Shown piece by piece: positions 6,386 to 15,584 of a DNA stretch of 37,949 nt. The notes under the pieces are model-generated. The model was not told the DNA's origin, searched no databases, and saw nothing but the letters and a program-made list of their open reading frames with translations. Position numbers and translations under genes: made by a program. The stretch is from an uncultured Collinsella sp. (GTDB lineage: Bacteria > Actinomycetota > Coriobacteriia > Coriobacteriales > Coriobacteriaceae), in contig CABUXL010000016.1 of NCBI GenBank assembly GCA_902495525.1, positions 1 through 37,949 on the forward strand. Direction: 5' to 3'. The stretch's first letter is position 1, and each line of letters opens with the position of its first letter.

Positions 6386-8626
6386 TTAGTCAAACAGACT
6401 CGGCATGTCGTTTTCCTTCATGAGGGCACCGGCAGAAGGCAGGCTCTGCGCGGTGAACTTCTCGGCCGAGACGCCGGCGCCAAGAATCTCCTCGGTTGTG
6501 CCGACGGTGGTGACCGAGCGGCCCTTCTTGGCCGTAAAGGCCTGGACGCCCTGCGTGTTGGTGGTCGTCTTGGTCTTGAGCAGCGACGTGTTGAAGTTCA
6601 TCAAACGATAGTCGCTCGAGACCAGCGCGATGTCGCGGTCCTCCTTGAGCACCTGGGCATACAGCAGCTTGCTGCCACCGTAGATGGCGTTCTTGAGACG
6701 CTTACGGTTGGTCTTGGTGACGTATCCAGAAAGCGCGACGCGCACCACGCGGCCGTTCTCAAAGACGAACAGCACGTCGGCCTTGTAGTCCTCGGGGTCG
6801 ATGACCCAGATCACGCTCTCGTCGGGTTCCATCTCGAGGTCGGTGGGCAGGTACGAGCCCAGCTGGGCCGACTTGGTGTCCTCAAACGCCGCAACCTTGC
6901 ACTTGTATACCTGGCTCTTGTTGGTAAAGACCAGCAGCTCGTGGGTGTTGGAGGACGGGAATTCGATAAAGGGTTTGTCGCCGTCCTTGTACTTGAGCGT
7001 GGTGGCCTTTTTGAGCACGCGGTCCGTCATCTTTTTGAGATAGCCATCGCGCGAGAGCATGATGGTGACCGGGTACTCCTCGACCTCGGGCTCCAGGCTT
7101 ACCTCGATAACCTCATGGGGCTCGATCCTGCCCGTGCGGCGCGGCATCACGTGCTTCTTGTTGACCGCGGCCAGCTCGTCGCTGATGACCTTCTTGATGT
7201 TCTCCTCGCTGGAGAGGATCTTCTCAAGCTCGGCAATCTCGCCCTCAAGCTTGGCAATGTCCTTGGTGCGGTTGAGGATGTACTCCTCGTTGATGTTGCG
7301 GAGCTTGAGCTCGGCAACAAACTCGGCCTGGGTCTCGTCGATGTCAAAGCCCTTCATAAGGTTGGGCACGACCTCGGCCTCGAGCTTGGTGCTACGGATG
7401 ATGGCGATCGCCTTGTCGATGTCGAGCAGGATTGCCTCAAGGCCGTGCAGCAGGTGCAGGCGCTCGGTCTTTTTGCCCAGGTCAAAGTTAATGCGGCGAC
7501 GCGTGGACTCAATACGCCACTTGACCCACTCGTGCAGGATTTGGCGCACGCCCATAACGCGGGGGTAGCCGTCGACCAGTACGTTAAAGTTGCACGAGAA
7601 CGAATCCTGCAGCGTGGTCGAGCGATAGAGCTTGGCCATGAGCTTGTCGGGGTCGACGCCGCGCTTAAGGTCGATAGCGATGCGCAGACCCGAAAGGTCG
7701 GTCTCGTCGCGGATATCGGCGATCTCCTTGACCTTGCCCTCCTTGGAGAGCTTGACGATACGCTCGATGATGACATCGGTTTTGGTGGTGTAGGGAATCT
7801 CGTAGACCTCGATGATGCGCTCTTCGGGAATCCAGCGCCAGCGGGAGCGAATCTGGAAGCTGCCAAGGCCGGTCTCGATGATCTTTTCCATCTCCTCGCG
7901 GCGGTAGATGATTTCGCCGCCGGTCGAGAAGTCGGGCATGGGCATGTACTCGAGCAGGTCGCAGTCGGGATCCTTGAGGTAGTGCATCGTTGCGGTACAG
8001 ACCTCGTTGAGGTTGAAGCCGCAGATGTCGGACGCCATGGCGACGCCGATGCCCTTATTGGCCGAGACAAGGATGTTGGGGAACGTGGTGGGCAGCAGGC
8101 GCGGCTCCTTCATAGCGCCGTCGTAGCTGTCGACGAAGTCGACCGGGTCCTTGTCGATGTCCTTGAAGATCTCGGCGCTGATGGGGGAGAGCTTGGCCTC
8201 GGTGTAACGCGAGGCGGCGTAGCTCAGGTCGCCCGAATAATACTTGCCAAAGTTGCCCTTCGACTCAACGAACGGCGCGAGCAGTGCCTCGTTGCCGGTG
8301 GCCAGGCGCACCATCGTCTCGTAGATCGCGGCGTCGCCGTGCGGGTTGAGCTTCATGGTCTGGCCCACGATGTTGGCGCTCTTCTGGCGCTCGCCCTTGA
8401 GCAGACCCATCTTATACATGGTGTAGAGCAGCTTGCGGTGCGAGGGCTTAAAGCCGTCGATCTCGGGGAATGCACGCGAGACGTTGACGCTCATGGCGTA
8501 GGGCATGTAGTTGACCTCGAGCGTCTGCGTGATCGGCTGGTCGGTGACCTCGGAGTGCAGGCCGATGACGTTCTCGGCGTTGACCTGCTTTTTCTTTGGC
8601 TGGTTCTTCGTCTTCTTCTTTGCCAC
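6386..8626 (-). CDS. type IIA DNA topoisomerase subunit A (GyrA/ParC-like, atypical second set)
   Basis: 746 residues, the breakage-reunion subunit that cuts and rejoins DNA. The winged-helix domain has the catalytic tyrosine Y141 in AASRYTEAKLSP; a coiled-coil arm follows (about 440-490) and a C-terminal beta-pinwheel domain from about 510. The GyrA-box (QRRGGKG) is not seen, which fits relaxation/decatenation rather than classic supercoiling. The quinolone region reads HGDAAIYETMVRL: position A99 is Ser83 and E103 is Asp87 of E. coli GyrA. The start is GTG (8624-8626) with AGAGGA upstream; a Lys-rich tail leads the protein. The partner subunit lies 45 bp upstream in the same operon. Whether to call it ParC or a divergent GyrA is open. 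Confidence 0.92.
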   Translation of the reverse strand: MAKKKTKNQPKKKQVNAENVIGLHSEVTDQPITQTLEVNYMPYAMSVNVSRAFPEIDGFKPSHRKLLYTMYKMGLLKGERQKSANIVGQTMKLNPHGDAAIYETMVRLATGNEALLAPFVESKGNFGKYYSGDLSYAASRYTEAKLSPISAEIFKDIDKDPVDFVDSYDGAMKEPRLLPTTFPNILVSANKGIGVAMASDICGFNLNEVCTATMHYLKDPDCDLLEYMPMPDFSTGGEIIYRREEMEKIIETGLGSFQIRSRWRWIPEERIIEVYEIPYTTKTDVIIERIVKLSKEGKVKEIADIRDETDLSGLRIAIDLKRGVDPDKLMAKLYRSTTLQDSFSCNFNVLVDGYPRVMGVRQILHEWVKWRIESTRRRINFDLGKKTERLHLLHGLEAILLDIDKAIAIIRSTKLEAEVVPNLMKGFDIDETQAEFVAELKLRNINEEYILNRTKDIAKLEGEIAELEKILSSEENIKKVISDELAAVNKKHVMPRRTGRIEPHEVIEVSLEPEVEEYPVTIMLSRDGYLKKMTDRVLKKATTLKYKDGDKPFIEFPSSNTHELLVFTNKSQVYKCKVAAFEDTKSAQLGSYLPTDLEMEPDESVIWVIDPEDYKADVLFVFENGRVVRVALSGYVTKTNRKRLKNAIYGGSKLLYAQVLKEDRDIALVSSDYRLMNFNTSLLKTKTTTNTQGVQAFTAKKGRSVTTVGTTEEILGAGVSAEKFTAQSLPSAGALMKENDMPSLFD

Positions 8627-8671
8627 GATTTCCTCTTGAACTTCTTATGGGCCGTCGTTATCGATTTGCTG

Positions 8672-10669
8672 CTATTGCAAGTCCAGCTGGTCCAGGTATT
8701 CCTTGCCGTGCTCGGAGATATGGCGCTTGCGGCCTGCCTCGTCGTTGCCCAGCAAAAGGTTGAACATGGTTTCCATCTTGGTGACGTCCTCGGGCTCCAC
8801 CTTGATCAGGCGACGTGTCTCGGGGTTCATGGTGGTGAGCCACATCATGTCCGGATCGTTCTCACCAAGACCCTTGGAACGGTTGATGGAGCACTTCTGG
8901 TCGCCGATTTCTTTGAGGATGCCGTTCTTCTCGAGCTCGGTGTAGGCAAAGTAGGTCTTCTCTTTGCAGTTGATCTCGTAGAGCGGCGACTCGGCGATAT
9001 ACACGTAGCCCTCGTCGATAAGTGTGGGCACCAGGCGGTAGAGCATGGTGAGCACGAGCGTGCGAATGTGATAACCGTCGACGTCGGCGTCCGTACAGAT
9101 GATGACTTTGTTCCAGTTGAGGTTGTCCAGGTCAAAGGCGCCCAGGTTCTTGATGCGCTTGTCTTTGATCTCCACGCCACAGCCCAGCACGCGCATGAGG
9201 TCCATGATGATGTCGGACTTAAAGATGCGCGGATAGTCCTCCTTCAGGCAGTTGAGGATCTTACCGCGGACGGGCATAACGCCCTGGAACTCGGCGTCGC
9301 GCGAGGTGCGAATGGCGCCTGCTGCCGAGTCGCCCTCTACGATGTAGATCTCGCGACGGCTCTTGTCCTTGGAGCGGCAGTCGATGAATTTCTGCACGCG
9401 GTTGGCCATGTCGGTCTTCTGCTGCAGGTTGGTCTTGATACTCTGGCGCGTCTTCTCGGCATTCTCGCGCGAGCGCTTGTTGATGAGCACCTGTTCCATG
9501 ATCTTATTGGCGGCGTCTTTGTTCTCGATCAGGTAGGTCGAGAGGCGCTCCTTAAAGAAGGCCGTCATGGCCTGCTGGATAAAGCGGTTATTGATGGCCT
9601 TCTTAGTCTGGTTTTCGTAGGACGTCTGGGTGGAGAAACAGTTGGTTACCAGCACCAGACAGTCCTGGACGTCCTGCCACTTAATGCCGCTTTCGTTTTT
9701 GTTGTATTTGCCCTGTTGCTTAATGTAGGCATCGATGGCGCTGGTCAGAGCGCTACGGGCCGCCTTCTCGGGTGAGCCGCCGTTCTCGAGCCACGATGAG
9801 TTGTGGTAGTACTCCTGCATCATGAAGGTGCGAGAGAAGCACATGCATGCGGTGATTTTTACGTTGTAGTCGGGCAGGTCTTCGCGGTCGCGACCGCGAC
9901 GGTCGGCCTCGATAAAGAAGGGCTCGGTAAGGTAGTCGGTACCGACCTTCTCGAGCACATAGTCTTCGATGCCCTTGGGATAGCAGAAGTCCTTTTCGGA
10001 GAACTCGCCATCGTCGCCCTCGATGCGCAGGCGGAAGGTCACGTTGGCGTTGACCACGGCCTGGCGGCGCATGGTCTCGCGATACCAATCGTGGGGAATG
10101 CTGATGGAGGTAAAGACCTCAAGATCGGGGCGCCACTTGATGGTGGTGCCGGTGCGGTTCTCGTCGCTGGGCTCAATCTCGAGTGCCTTCTTCTTGGCGC
10201 CGACAACCTTGCCCTTCTTAAAGTGCAGGGAGTACTTGTTGCCGTCGCGCCAAACCGTGACGTCCATGTACTCGGAGGCGTACTGGGTCGCGCACGAGCC
10301 TAGGCCGTTGGTGCCGAGCGAGAAGTCGTAGTCGCCGCCCTGGTTGTTGTTGTACTTGCCGCCGGCGTAGAGCTCGCAAAAGACGAGCTCCCAGTTAAAG
10401 CGCTTCTCGGAGGGGTTCCAGTCGAGCGGGCAGCCGCGGCCGTTGTCCTCTACCTGAATGGAACCATCGCGAAAGGCGGTAAGGGTGATGAGCTTGCCGT
10501 AGCCCTGGCGCGCCTCGTCAACGGCGTTGGACAGGATCTCGAAGGCAGCATGCGCGCAGCCGTCGAGTCCGTCCGAGCCAAAGATGACGGCGGGGCGCAG
10601 GCGTACGCGCTCCTCGTCCTTGAGCTGGCGGATACTGTCGTTACCATAGTTTGCGGTGTTTTTTGCCAT
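8672..10669 (-). CDS. type IIA DNA topoisomerase subunit B (GyrB/ParE-like, atypical second set)
   Basis: 665 residues, the ATPase subunit. GHKL ATP site: E44 and N48 in FEILSNAVDEA, DNGRG (75-79), the ATP-lid region LYAGGKY to GTNGLGSC (100-126). The transducer domain follows, then TOPRIM with E445 in EGDSAAG and the DADVD metal triad (527-531), and the C-terminal tail common to GyrB and ParE. EGDSAAG replaces the usual EGDSAGG, and SLGTNGLGSCATQYAS replaces the usual G-L-H-G-V-G form, both marking the atypical second topoisomerase branch of Gram-positive anaerobes. It is first in the leftward operon, upstream of subunit A; together they form the A2B2 enzyme. Confidence 0.92.
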   Translation of the reverse strand: MAKNTANYGNDSIRQLKDEERVRLRPAVIFGSDGLDGCAHAAFEILSNAVDEARQGYGKLITLTAFRDGSIQVEDNGRGCPLDWNPSEKRFNWELVFCELYAGGKYNNNQGGDYDFSLGTNGLGSCATQYASEYMDVTVWRDGNKYSLHFKKGKVVGAKKKALEIEPSDENRTGTTIKWRPDLEVFTSISIPHDWYRETMRRQAVVNANVTFRLRIEGDDGEFSEKDFCYPKGIEDYVLEKVGTDYLTEPFFIEADRRGRDREDLPDYNVKITACMCFSRTFMMQEYYHNSSWLENGGSPEKAARSALTSAIDAYIKQQGKYNKNESGIKWQDVQDCLVLVTNCFSTQTSYENQTKKAINNRFIQQAMTAFFKERLSTYLIENKDAANKIMEQVLINKRSRENAEKTRQSIKTNLQQKTDMANRVQKFIDCRSKDKSRREIYIVEGDSAAGAIRTSRDAEFQGVMPVRGKILNCLKEDYPRIFKSDIIMDLMRVLGCGVEIKDKRIKNLGAFDLDNLNWNKVIICTDADVDGYHIRTLVLTMLYRLVPTLIDEGYVYIAESPLYEINCKEKTYFAYTELEKNGILKEIGDQKCSINRSKGLGENDPDMMWLTTMNPETRRLIKVEPEDVTKMETMFNLLLGNDEAGRKRHISEHGKEYLDQLDLQ

Positions 10670-10764
10670 ACTCGCTCTCTCGGTGCTCCTTTGCTGCGTT
10701 TAAGTCATATAGATAGTCAAGGTAGCATAGCCCAGCCCATAGGCGATTCCAACCAACACGAAAT

Positions 10765-10838
10765 CCATCGAACAATCGTTCGGAGTTCGATGGAGATTCG
10801 TTTACTCGGACAAAACCGAGTCGGCTCTGTCCGAGTAA
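10765..10838. repeat. two adjacent palindromes upstream of the topoisomerase operon
   Basis: CCATCGAAC/GTTCGATGG (10765-10773 and 10785-10793) is followed by TTACTCGGACA/TGTCCGAGTAA (10802-10812 and 10828-10838). Both are perfect. Their role is unknown; they could be a dispersed repeat or structured leader DNA. Nothing else is clear in 10670-10854. Confidence 0.7.
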
Positions 10839-10854
10839 GTTTGAAGACGGCCGA

Positions 10855-10971
10855 ATGTGTCTTGCTGCGTTTGCGGTTGGATACGCTGTCGAAGACATGT
10901 CGTGCGGATTGTTGGCGAAAAGACGCCGTGCCAAGCTCGAGGCAGAACTCGACTCCTCTGACGACATCTAA
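10855..10971 (+). CDS. possible 38-residue protein or gene remnant
   Basis: A rightward frame starts at ATG 10855 (weak GAAG upstream) and ends in TAA at 10969-10971, six bases before a hairpin with a TTTT tail. The product starts MCLAAFAVGYAVEDMSCGLL and ends with a charged AKRRRAKLEAELDSSDDI tail. The codon pattern and the well-placed terminator suggest a real gene end, but no start is convincing and I do not recognise the family. It may be the tail of a deleted gene. Confidence 0.25.
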   Translation: MCLAAFAVGYAVEDMSCGLLAKRRRAKLEAELDSSDDI

Positions 10972-10976
10972 TGCGC

Positions 10977-11016
10977 AATGGGCTGGCTCTGGGTATTCAG
11001 AACCAGCCCATTTTGA
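10977..11016 (+). terminator. hairpin terminator
   Basis: AATGGGCTGG-C-TCTG pairs with CAGA-A-CCAGCCCATT around GGTATT, then TTGATG (TTTT overlaps the stem end). It points rightward, although no firm rightward gene precedes it, and may also serve the leftward surface-protein region. Confidence 0.6.
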
Positions 11017-11061
11017 TGTTCGATGAGCCGAGTCGGCGTCTCTCACAAAGGTAACTAGGAG

Positions 11062-14000
11062 CTAGCGAGGCCTATCCGAATTGACCTCATCGGCGGTGTC
11101 GGTTTCGAGCGCCGTGCGGCGGGCGCTGTAGGCGACGAGGCCGGCGCCTGCTGCGGCGAGTGCTGCGGCGGCTGCCGTAAGGGGAGCGTTGACATCGCCC
11201 GTGCCCGCAAGCGCGCCCGCTTTTCCGGAGCGCTTGTTATTGCCGTGATTCTTGCCGCTGCCAGATCCACTGCCGCCTCCGGAGCTGCTTCCGCCGGAGC
11301 CACCTCCACTCGTGCCGCCATCGCCGTCGACCGTCATCGGGGCGTCGTGAAGTTCTGTCGTATCCACGCTGTCGCAGACGCCGACCTGAACTTCTGAGCG
11401 TTCGCATGCCGCGTCGGGCACATGAAGCTCGTGCAGTACGGCACCCAGTGCCGAGTTTGCGCCCGGTCGAATTTCCTCGAGCGTTACGGGATCGAGCGCC
11501 ACCAGATTACGCGCCTTCGCATATAGCGTTACACGTTTGCCCACTTCATCGCTCCAACTCTCGGGGATGGCGAAGCTCATGCGGAACTGTGCCGTGCAAC
11601 CCGGTGCCAGCACGGCGTTGCCACTGTCGGCTACCAGCGGGTGCGTTGCAAAAGGTGTGCCCAGCGTTTCGAGCGCGTACTTCACGTGTGCCATGTCGTT
11701 GACCGAAGCGTCCTCGGCAAGCTCTGGATCGTAGATCGATGCCATGCGTGTGTTCGCTCCGAACCCGATGGATGCGCTGGAGAACGGCTGGCTGGAGCCC
11801 TCTCGGTACAGATCGATTGTGCCGGCGGTCAGCAAGGTGTTGCCGTCGTTTCGCACCGTGACCATGAAGGATTCGCCTGCTGCTCCGGGCACCACCGCGC
11901 CCGAGGTAGCGACTGCGCCCGTCGGAGTGGCACACGCCACCAAGGGCACTTCGATGCCGTGTAGTTCTGCCTCGCTCTTCTCCGCGCTCACAATGTGCGT
12001 GGCGAGCGCGGAGAGCATGCTCCCCGACGTCAAAAATGTCGTTATCTGATCGACGGGATGGTCCAGCTCGCACATCACGAACGACTCCGTAAACAGATCG
12101 CCTGCCAAGGTGCTGGCGAAGATGCGGAAGTGCTTGCCCATCACTGCTACCGGGTTGCCTTCTTCGTCGTAGGTTTGCCCCACCTTGCCATCGGTGTTCT
12201 CTACATAGAGCACGCACCTGCCGTTGTTGCTTACGCTAAACGATGCCGGGCCACAGCCTGCGGCACCCACGGGCTGCGTTGCAAATGCCGATGCGCCTCG
12301 CGTCCAAGTAATATGCTGCAGTTGCTCGTTGACGGTAGCCAAAAAGCCCGTGCGCTGCGGCCACGGCACCGCGTGGGGTACTGTGGCATCTGGCGACATA
12401 ACGCCCCAGCCCGCAATGGACTGGCCGATCACGGCGTACGATGCACAGCCACAACCGCCTGCGGTCTCGTATGCAACGGGCACCACCATTTTGCCGTTGA
12501 TATTCTCGGGCGCGCCCAGCTCGATGCTCGACGGTGCCTGCGGAAAGCGGAGGACCTGACGGAACGTGAGACTGTCGCCCAAATCATCCGACCACAGGGT
12601 AAAGCATTCCAGCGCAACCTCGGCCTCGCTGCCGAGCGCCTTCTCTGTGGTGGCTCCGTGGCGGTGGAGGTAAGCGCCCGACAGACGTCCGTCGACCAGC
12701 GTCTTGCCCACCGTGATGCGCGGGCACTGCAGGCAATGGTAGCCATCCTCCTGAAGGCGGCCGCGCGAGATGCTGCGCCACGACGTGTGCGATATCACGC
12801 GAACTCCGTCGTTGCTTATGCGCAGGCGCACAACGGACAGTATGCCGGATGTGCTCGCCGTATCGAAAAGGGTGTTGTCACCGGCGGGGCGCTCGCCCGA
12901 GACCAGCAGCACGTAGGCGTCCTGGTTTCCCCTCCCGTCTGTATATTCCACCACGTCGAAGTCGTAATCGAATATGCCGGTGCGCTCCACGTCGCCCTCG
13001 CCAAACCCAAGGGGGAAGTCCACGGGCGTGGGAGCGGACCACGTGCCGTTCGTCTTTGTATGCACCACCAGGCGCGAACGACCATTCTCGCCGTAGCGCA
13101 CCGAGGCGATACGGAATAGGCACTCCACGCCGGCAATCATCGTTAGCTTCATGTGGGCTTCGCTGAGCACGCCGGAAAACAGCACGTTGTCGCTCGAGGG
13201 TTTTATGCCGCCACGCTCGTCCTCCGACACGCCGGCAGAATTGGCGTTCGGGTCGGCAACGGTGTTCGTTGCCTGACCGATGTAGGTGTACTCATACATC
13301 GGCGCGGCGTTTTCGTCGTTCTCCATCAGCACGTGGACGAAATGCTCGATCTGTCCCGTGTCGTCGCTTTCTGCATCCGCCTCGAGCTCAATGCGCGTGA
13401 CCGCCCGCTCCCAATCGCGCACGACAGGCGCGGCGTTTACGGCAGTGGCCTTAACCTCGGCGCGTGCGAGCAGTTCGGCGTTGGTGACGATGGTGGCCGA
13501 TGCGATAAATTGCGGCACGCCGCCCGCCTCAATGTTGCCGGCCGAGCCGAAGCAGGCATCCAGCGTGTAAGGCGTATCTCCACCCAATGCGAGCTCAGAG
13601 CGCTGGAGTACATACTGGTCGCCATTGTCCACCGACATATTCCACGAATCGATGAGCGTGGGCCACGACCCCGACCAAGCCTTGGTGGTCCACTTGAACA
13701 TTACGAATTGGAGTATCACATCGACATCGACGTCTGCACCTACGCGCAGTCGCGGAAGCTGGTGTTCATCTGCCTTCTCGTACCCAATGAACAGCGTGAG
13801 GGATGCGGCGCCGCGCACGGCAGACGAAGCGACGCCTGCAACGCCGGCGCCAAAGGTGACGGCAAGCCCGATCTGGATGGTGAACGAGCCCGACGTGTTT
13901 GAATAGTCGAGCGAAATGTTTTTAAAAAACGCCGCGCCGCTGCCGTGCGTGTGGGCACCCACGGCGAGCGCCAGTTTTGCCAGCACCCAGGGGTTGACGT

Positions 14001-15429
14001 TTAGGAAAAATGGCACCGGTCCTAGGGTAAACTGCTCGGTCCAATTGAGGTCGGTTCTTATCTGGAAGAGGGCCTTAATATTGCCGTATGCGGGGTCGTT
14101 GTTGTTACCCCAGGTTTTGCCCACCCAATCGTAGGCGAGCGAGCCGTACAGCTGTGTGGCGATATCCATCGTGAACAGCGGCGTGCAATGGTGGCGAAGG
14201 AGCTTGGTGTTTCTTGGATCGGTGCCCGAACCGACACTCATCCTCTTGTACTGATTCCACTTCCCCTCCATCTCGTCGAGGTAGCGATTTGCCTGCTTGG
14301 CGCCCGACTCGCGCGGCGATTTCTTCCAGTATTCCGGATCAGGGTTGCCCGAATCGTTCATATAGCTAGCTGGTTTGTACCCTCCGCCAAACAGCACGTA
14401 TCCAGCAAACGAGAAATCGAACAGAATGGGAAATGTGGGCATCCAGCACGTGAACTTATTGCCGCCGATACCGGGAAACGCCGCGGGGAAATCAAACGGA
14501 GTGATCTCTTGGTCCATGGTGGTGGGAATGATGGTGGTCGAGCCCGATTCCGCCTTTGCGGCCGGCGCGGTGACAACGGCCATAGGGGATGAGAGCGTGT
14601 AGGTTTTGCCCTGATAGTCGAGCACAAAGCGCAGCTTGCATCCTTCCTCCAGAAGGTTTGACGCTGCATCGAGGAACTTGTCTTCGAGCGTAAACGTCGC
14701 CAGATTATTCGCACCCGATGCACTGGCCTTGATCTGGCCGATCTGTGTGACGGTTTCGGGTGAGCTGCCCGCGGCAGGCGTCACTTTGTTGATGCGCAGC
14801 GTTGCCTGTCCGCCCTGTGGCAGATGTGCCTGCACGGTAAAAGCATGCGCGTCGGGTTGGTCGTTTGCTGCTTCGTCCGCTGGCATTGCCATAAACGTGG
14901 CGTCGGCGTACTGGATGTCCCATTCGTCGAACGTGAGCTGTCGAAAGTACGGCTCGCCATCGGAGAGCGGACGTGTGGGTACGGTAATGGCGGTGCCGCC
15001 TTGGACACGCGCGAGGGGAATCTCGACATCGCGGTAGCCCGCCATGCTAATGGAGATGCCGCCGTTAAAGTCGTACGCGTCGAGAAGCGTCGCCTCGTCC
15101 ACGTAGCCTTCCGAAAGCGGCGCGACCTCAAAGATGGCTGTGCTTTCGTCATCGGTAGTGGCGGTGAGCTGCTTGCCTGCGGCATAGCGCGATGTGAGTG
15201 TGACCTGGGCACCCGTGATGGGCGTATTCTTGTTGGCGACGTCGACCACGACCACACCGAACATGGTGCGCGAGAGCACGAGCACCCTGAAGGGGTCTTT
15301 TTCGTCGGCATGGGCTTCGGTGGGTGCGAACGGCAATATGAAGGCGTTTTCGCTTCCCGGCACGCGAGGCAACATAATGCTCGCTAACGAGGACGCTCCG
15401 GCGACAAGTAACGAACGGCGATCAAGCAT
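11062..15429 (-). CDS. large cell-wall-anchored surface protein
   Basis: 1455 residues. The N-terminus MLDRRSLLVAGASSLASIML has a twin-arginine-like RR and a hydrophobic stretch; cleavage is likely after A41 (TEAHA). Residues about 55-140 look like a carboxypeptidase-regulatory/Ig-type beta domain (VANKNTPITGAQVTL). The middle is beta-rich with no catalytic motif I recognise. Near the C-terminus a Gly/Ser linker (about 1367-1406) leads to LAGTGD (1407-1412), a membrane helix (about 1415-1433) and a charged tail, a sortase sorting signal of the LAXTG type. The ATG at 15427-15429 was chosen because the signal peptide starts there; the frame is open 378 bp further but codes only out-of-place Arg-rich sequence over luxR. 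The luxR-type gene upstream in the same direction may control it. Confidence 0.85.
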   Translation of the reverse strand: MLDRRSLLVAGASSLASIMLPRVPGSENAFILPFAPTEAHADEKDPFRVLVLSRTMFGVVVVDVANKNTPITGAQVTLTSRYAAGKQLTATTDDESTAIFEVAPLSEGYVDEATLLDAYDFNGGISISMAGYRDVEIPLARVQGGTAITVPTRPLSDGEPYFRQLTFDEWDIQYADATFMAMPADEAANDQPDAHAFTVQAHLPQGGQATLRINKVTPAAGSSPETVTQIGQIKASASGANNLATFTLEDKFLDAASNLLEEGCKLRFVLDYQGKTYTLSSPMAVVTAPAAKAESGSTTIIPTTMDQEITPFDFPAAFPGIGGNKFTCWMPTFPILFDFSFAGYVLFGGGYKPASYMNDSGNPDPEYWKKSPRESGAKQANRYLDEMEGKWNQYKRMSVGSGTDPRNTKLLRHHCTPLFTMDIATQLYGSLAYDWVGKTWGNNNDPAYGNIKALFQIRTDLNWTEQFTLGPVPFFLNVNPWVLAKLALAVGAHTHGSGAAFFKNISLDYSNTSGSFTIQIGLAVTFGAGVAGVASSAVRGAASLTLFIGYEKADEHQLPRLRVGADVDVDVILQFVMFKWTTKAWSGSWPTLIDSWNMSVDNGDQYVLQRSELALGGDTPYTLDACFGSAGNIEAGGVPQFIASATIVTNAELLARAEVKATAVNAAPVVRDWERAVTRIELEADAESDDTGQIEHFVHVLMENDENAAPMYEYTYIGQATNTVADPNANSAGVSEDERGGIKPSSDNVLFSGVLSEAHMKLTMIAGVECLFRIASVRYGENGRSRLVVHTKTNGTWSAPTPVDFPLGFGEGDVERTGIFDYDFDVVEYTDGRGNQDAYVLLVSGERPAGDNTLFDTASTSGILSVVRLRISNDGVRVISHTSWRSISRGRLQEDGYHCLQCPRITVGKTLVDGRLSGAYLHRHGATTEKALGSEAEVALECFTLWSDDLGDSLTFRQVLRFPQAPSSIELGAPENINGKMVVPVAYETAGGCGCASYAVIGQSIAGWGVMSPDATVPHAVPWPQRTGFLATVNEQLQHITWTRGASAFATQPVGAAGCGPASFSVSNNGRCVLYVENTDGKVGQTYDEEGNPVAVMGKHFRIFASTLAGDLFTESFVMCELDHPVDQITTFLTSGSMLSALATHIVSAEKSEAELHGIEVPLVACATPTGAVATSGAVVPGAAGESFMVTVRNDGNTLLTAGTIDLYREGSSQPFSSASIGFGANTRMASIYDPELAEDASVNDMAHVKYALETLGTPFATHPLVADSGNAVLAPGCTAQFRMSFAIPESWSDEVGKRVTLYAKARNLVALDPVTLEEIRPGANSALGAVLHELHVPDAACERSEVQVGVCDSVDTTELHDAPMTVDGDGGTSGGGSGGSSSGGGSGSGSGKNHGNNKRSGKAGALAGTGDVNAPLTAAAAALAAAGAGLVAYSARRTALETDTADEVNSDRPR

Positions 15430-15584
15430 CTTGGGCTCCCATCCCGCAAGTATCGGTGGAAATAATCCAATTTTGCGAGAAGGCGCCCCGTAGCGGTAGT
15501 GCCGTTCAAGGGTCAACATGTCCAAATTGATCGAGCGAAGCGCCGGGTTCCGGAATGCGTTCGATGCGCTTGGCAGTCCGGTCG

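Noticed and set aside
6371..9775. 1134-codon rightward frame over the topoisomerase genes
   Set aside because: It is antisense to two genes with clear catalytic motifs; its composition (Leu/Val/Asp/Gly-rich low complexity) is what antisense of GC-rich coding DNA gives.
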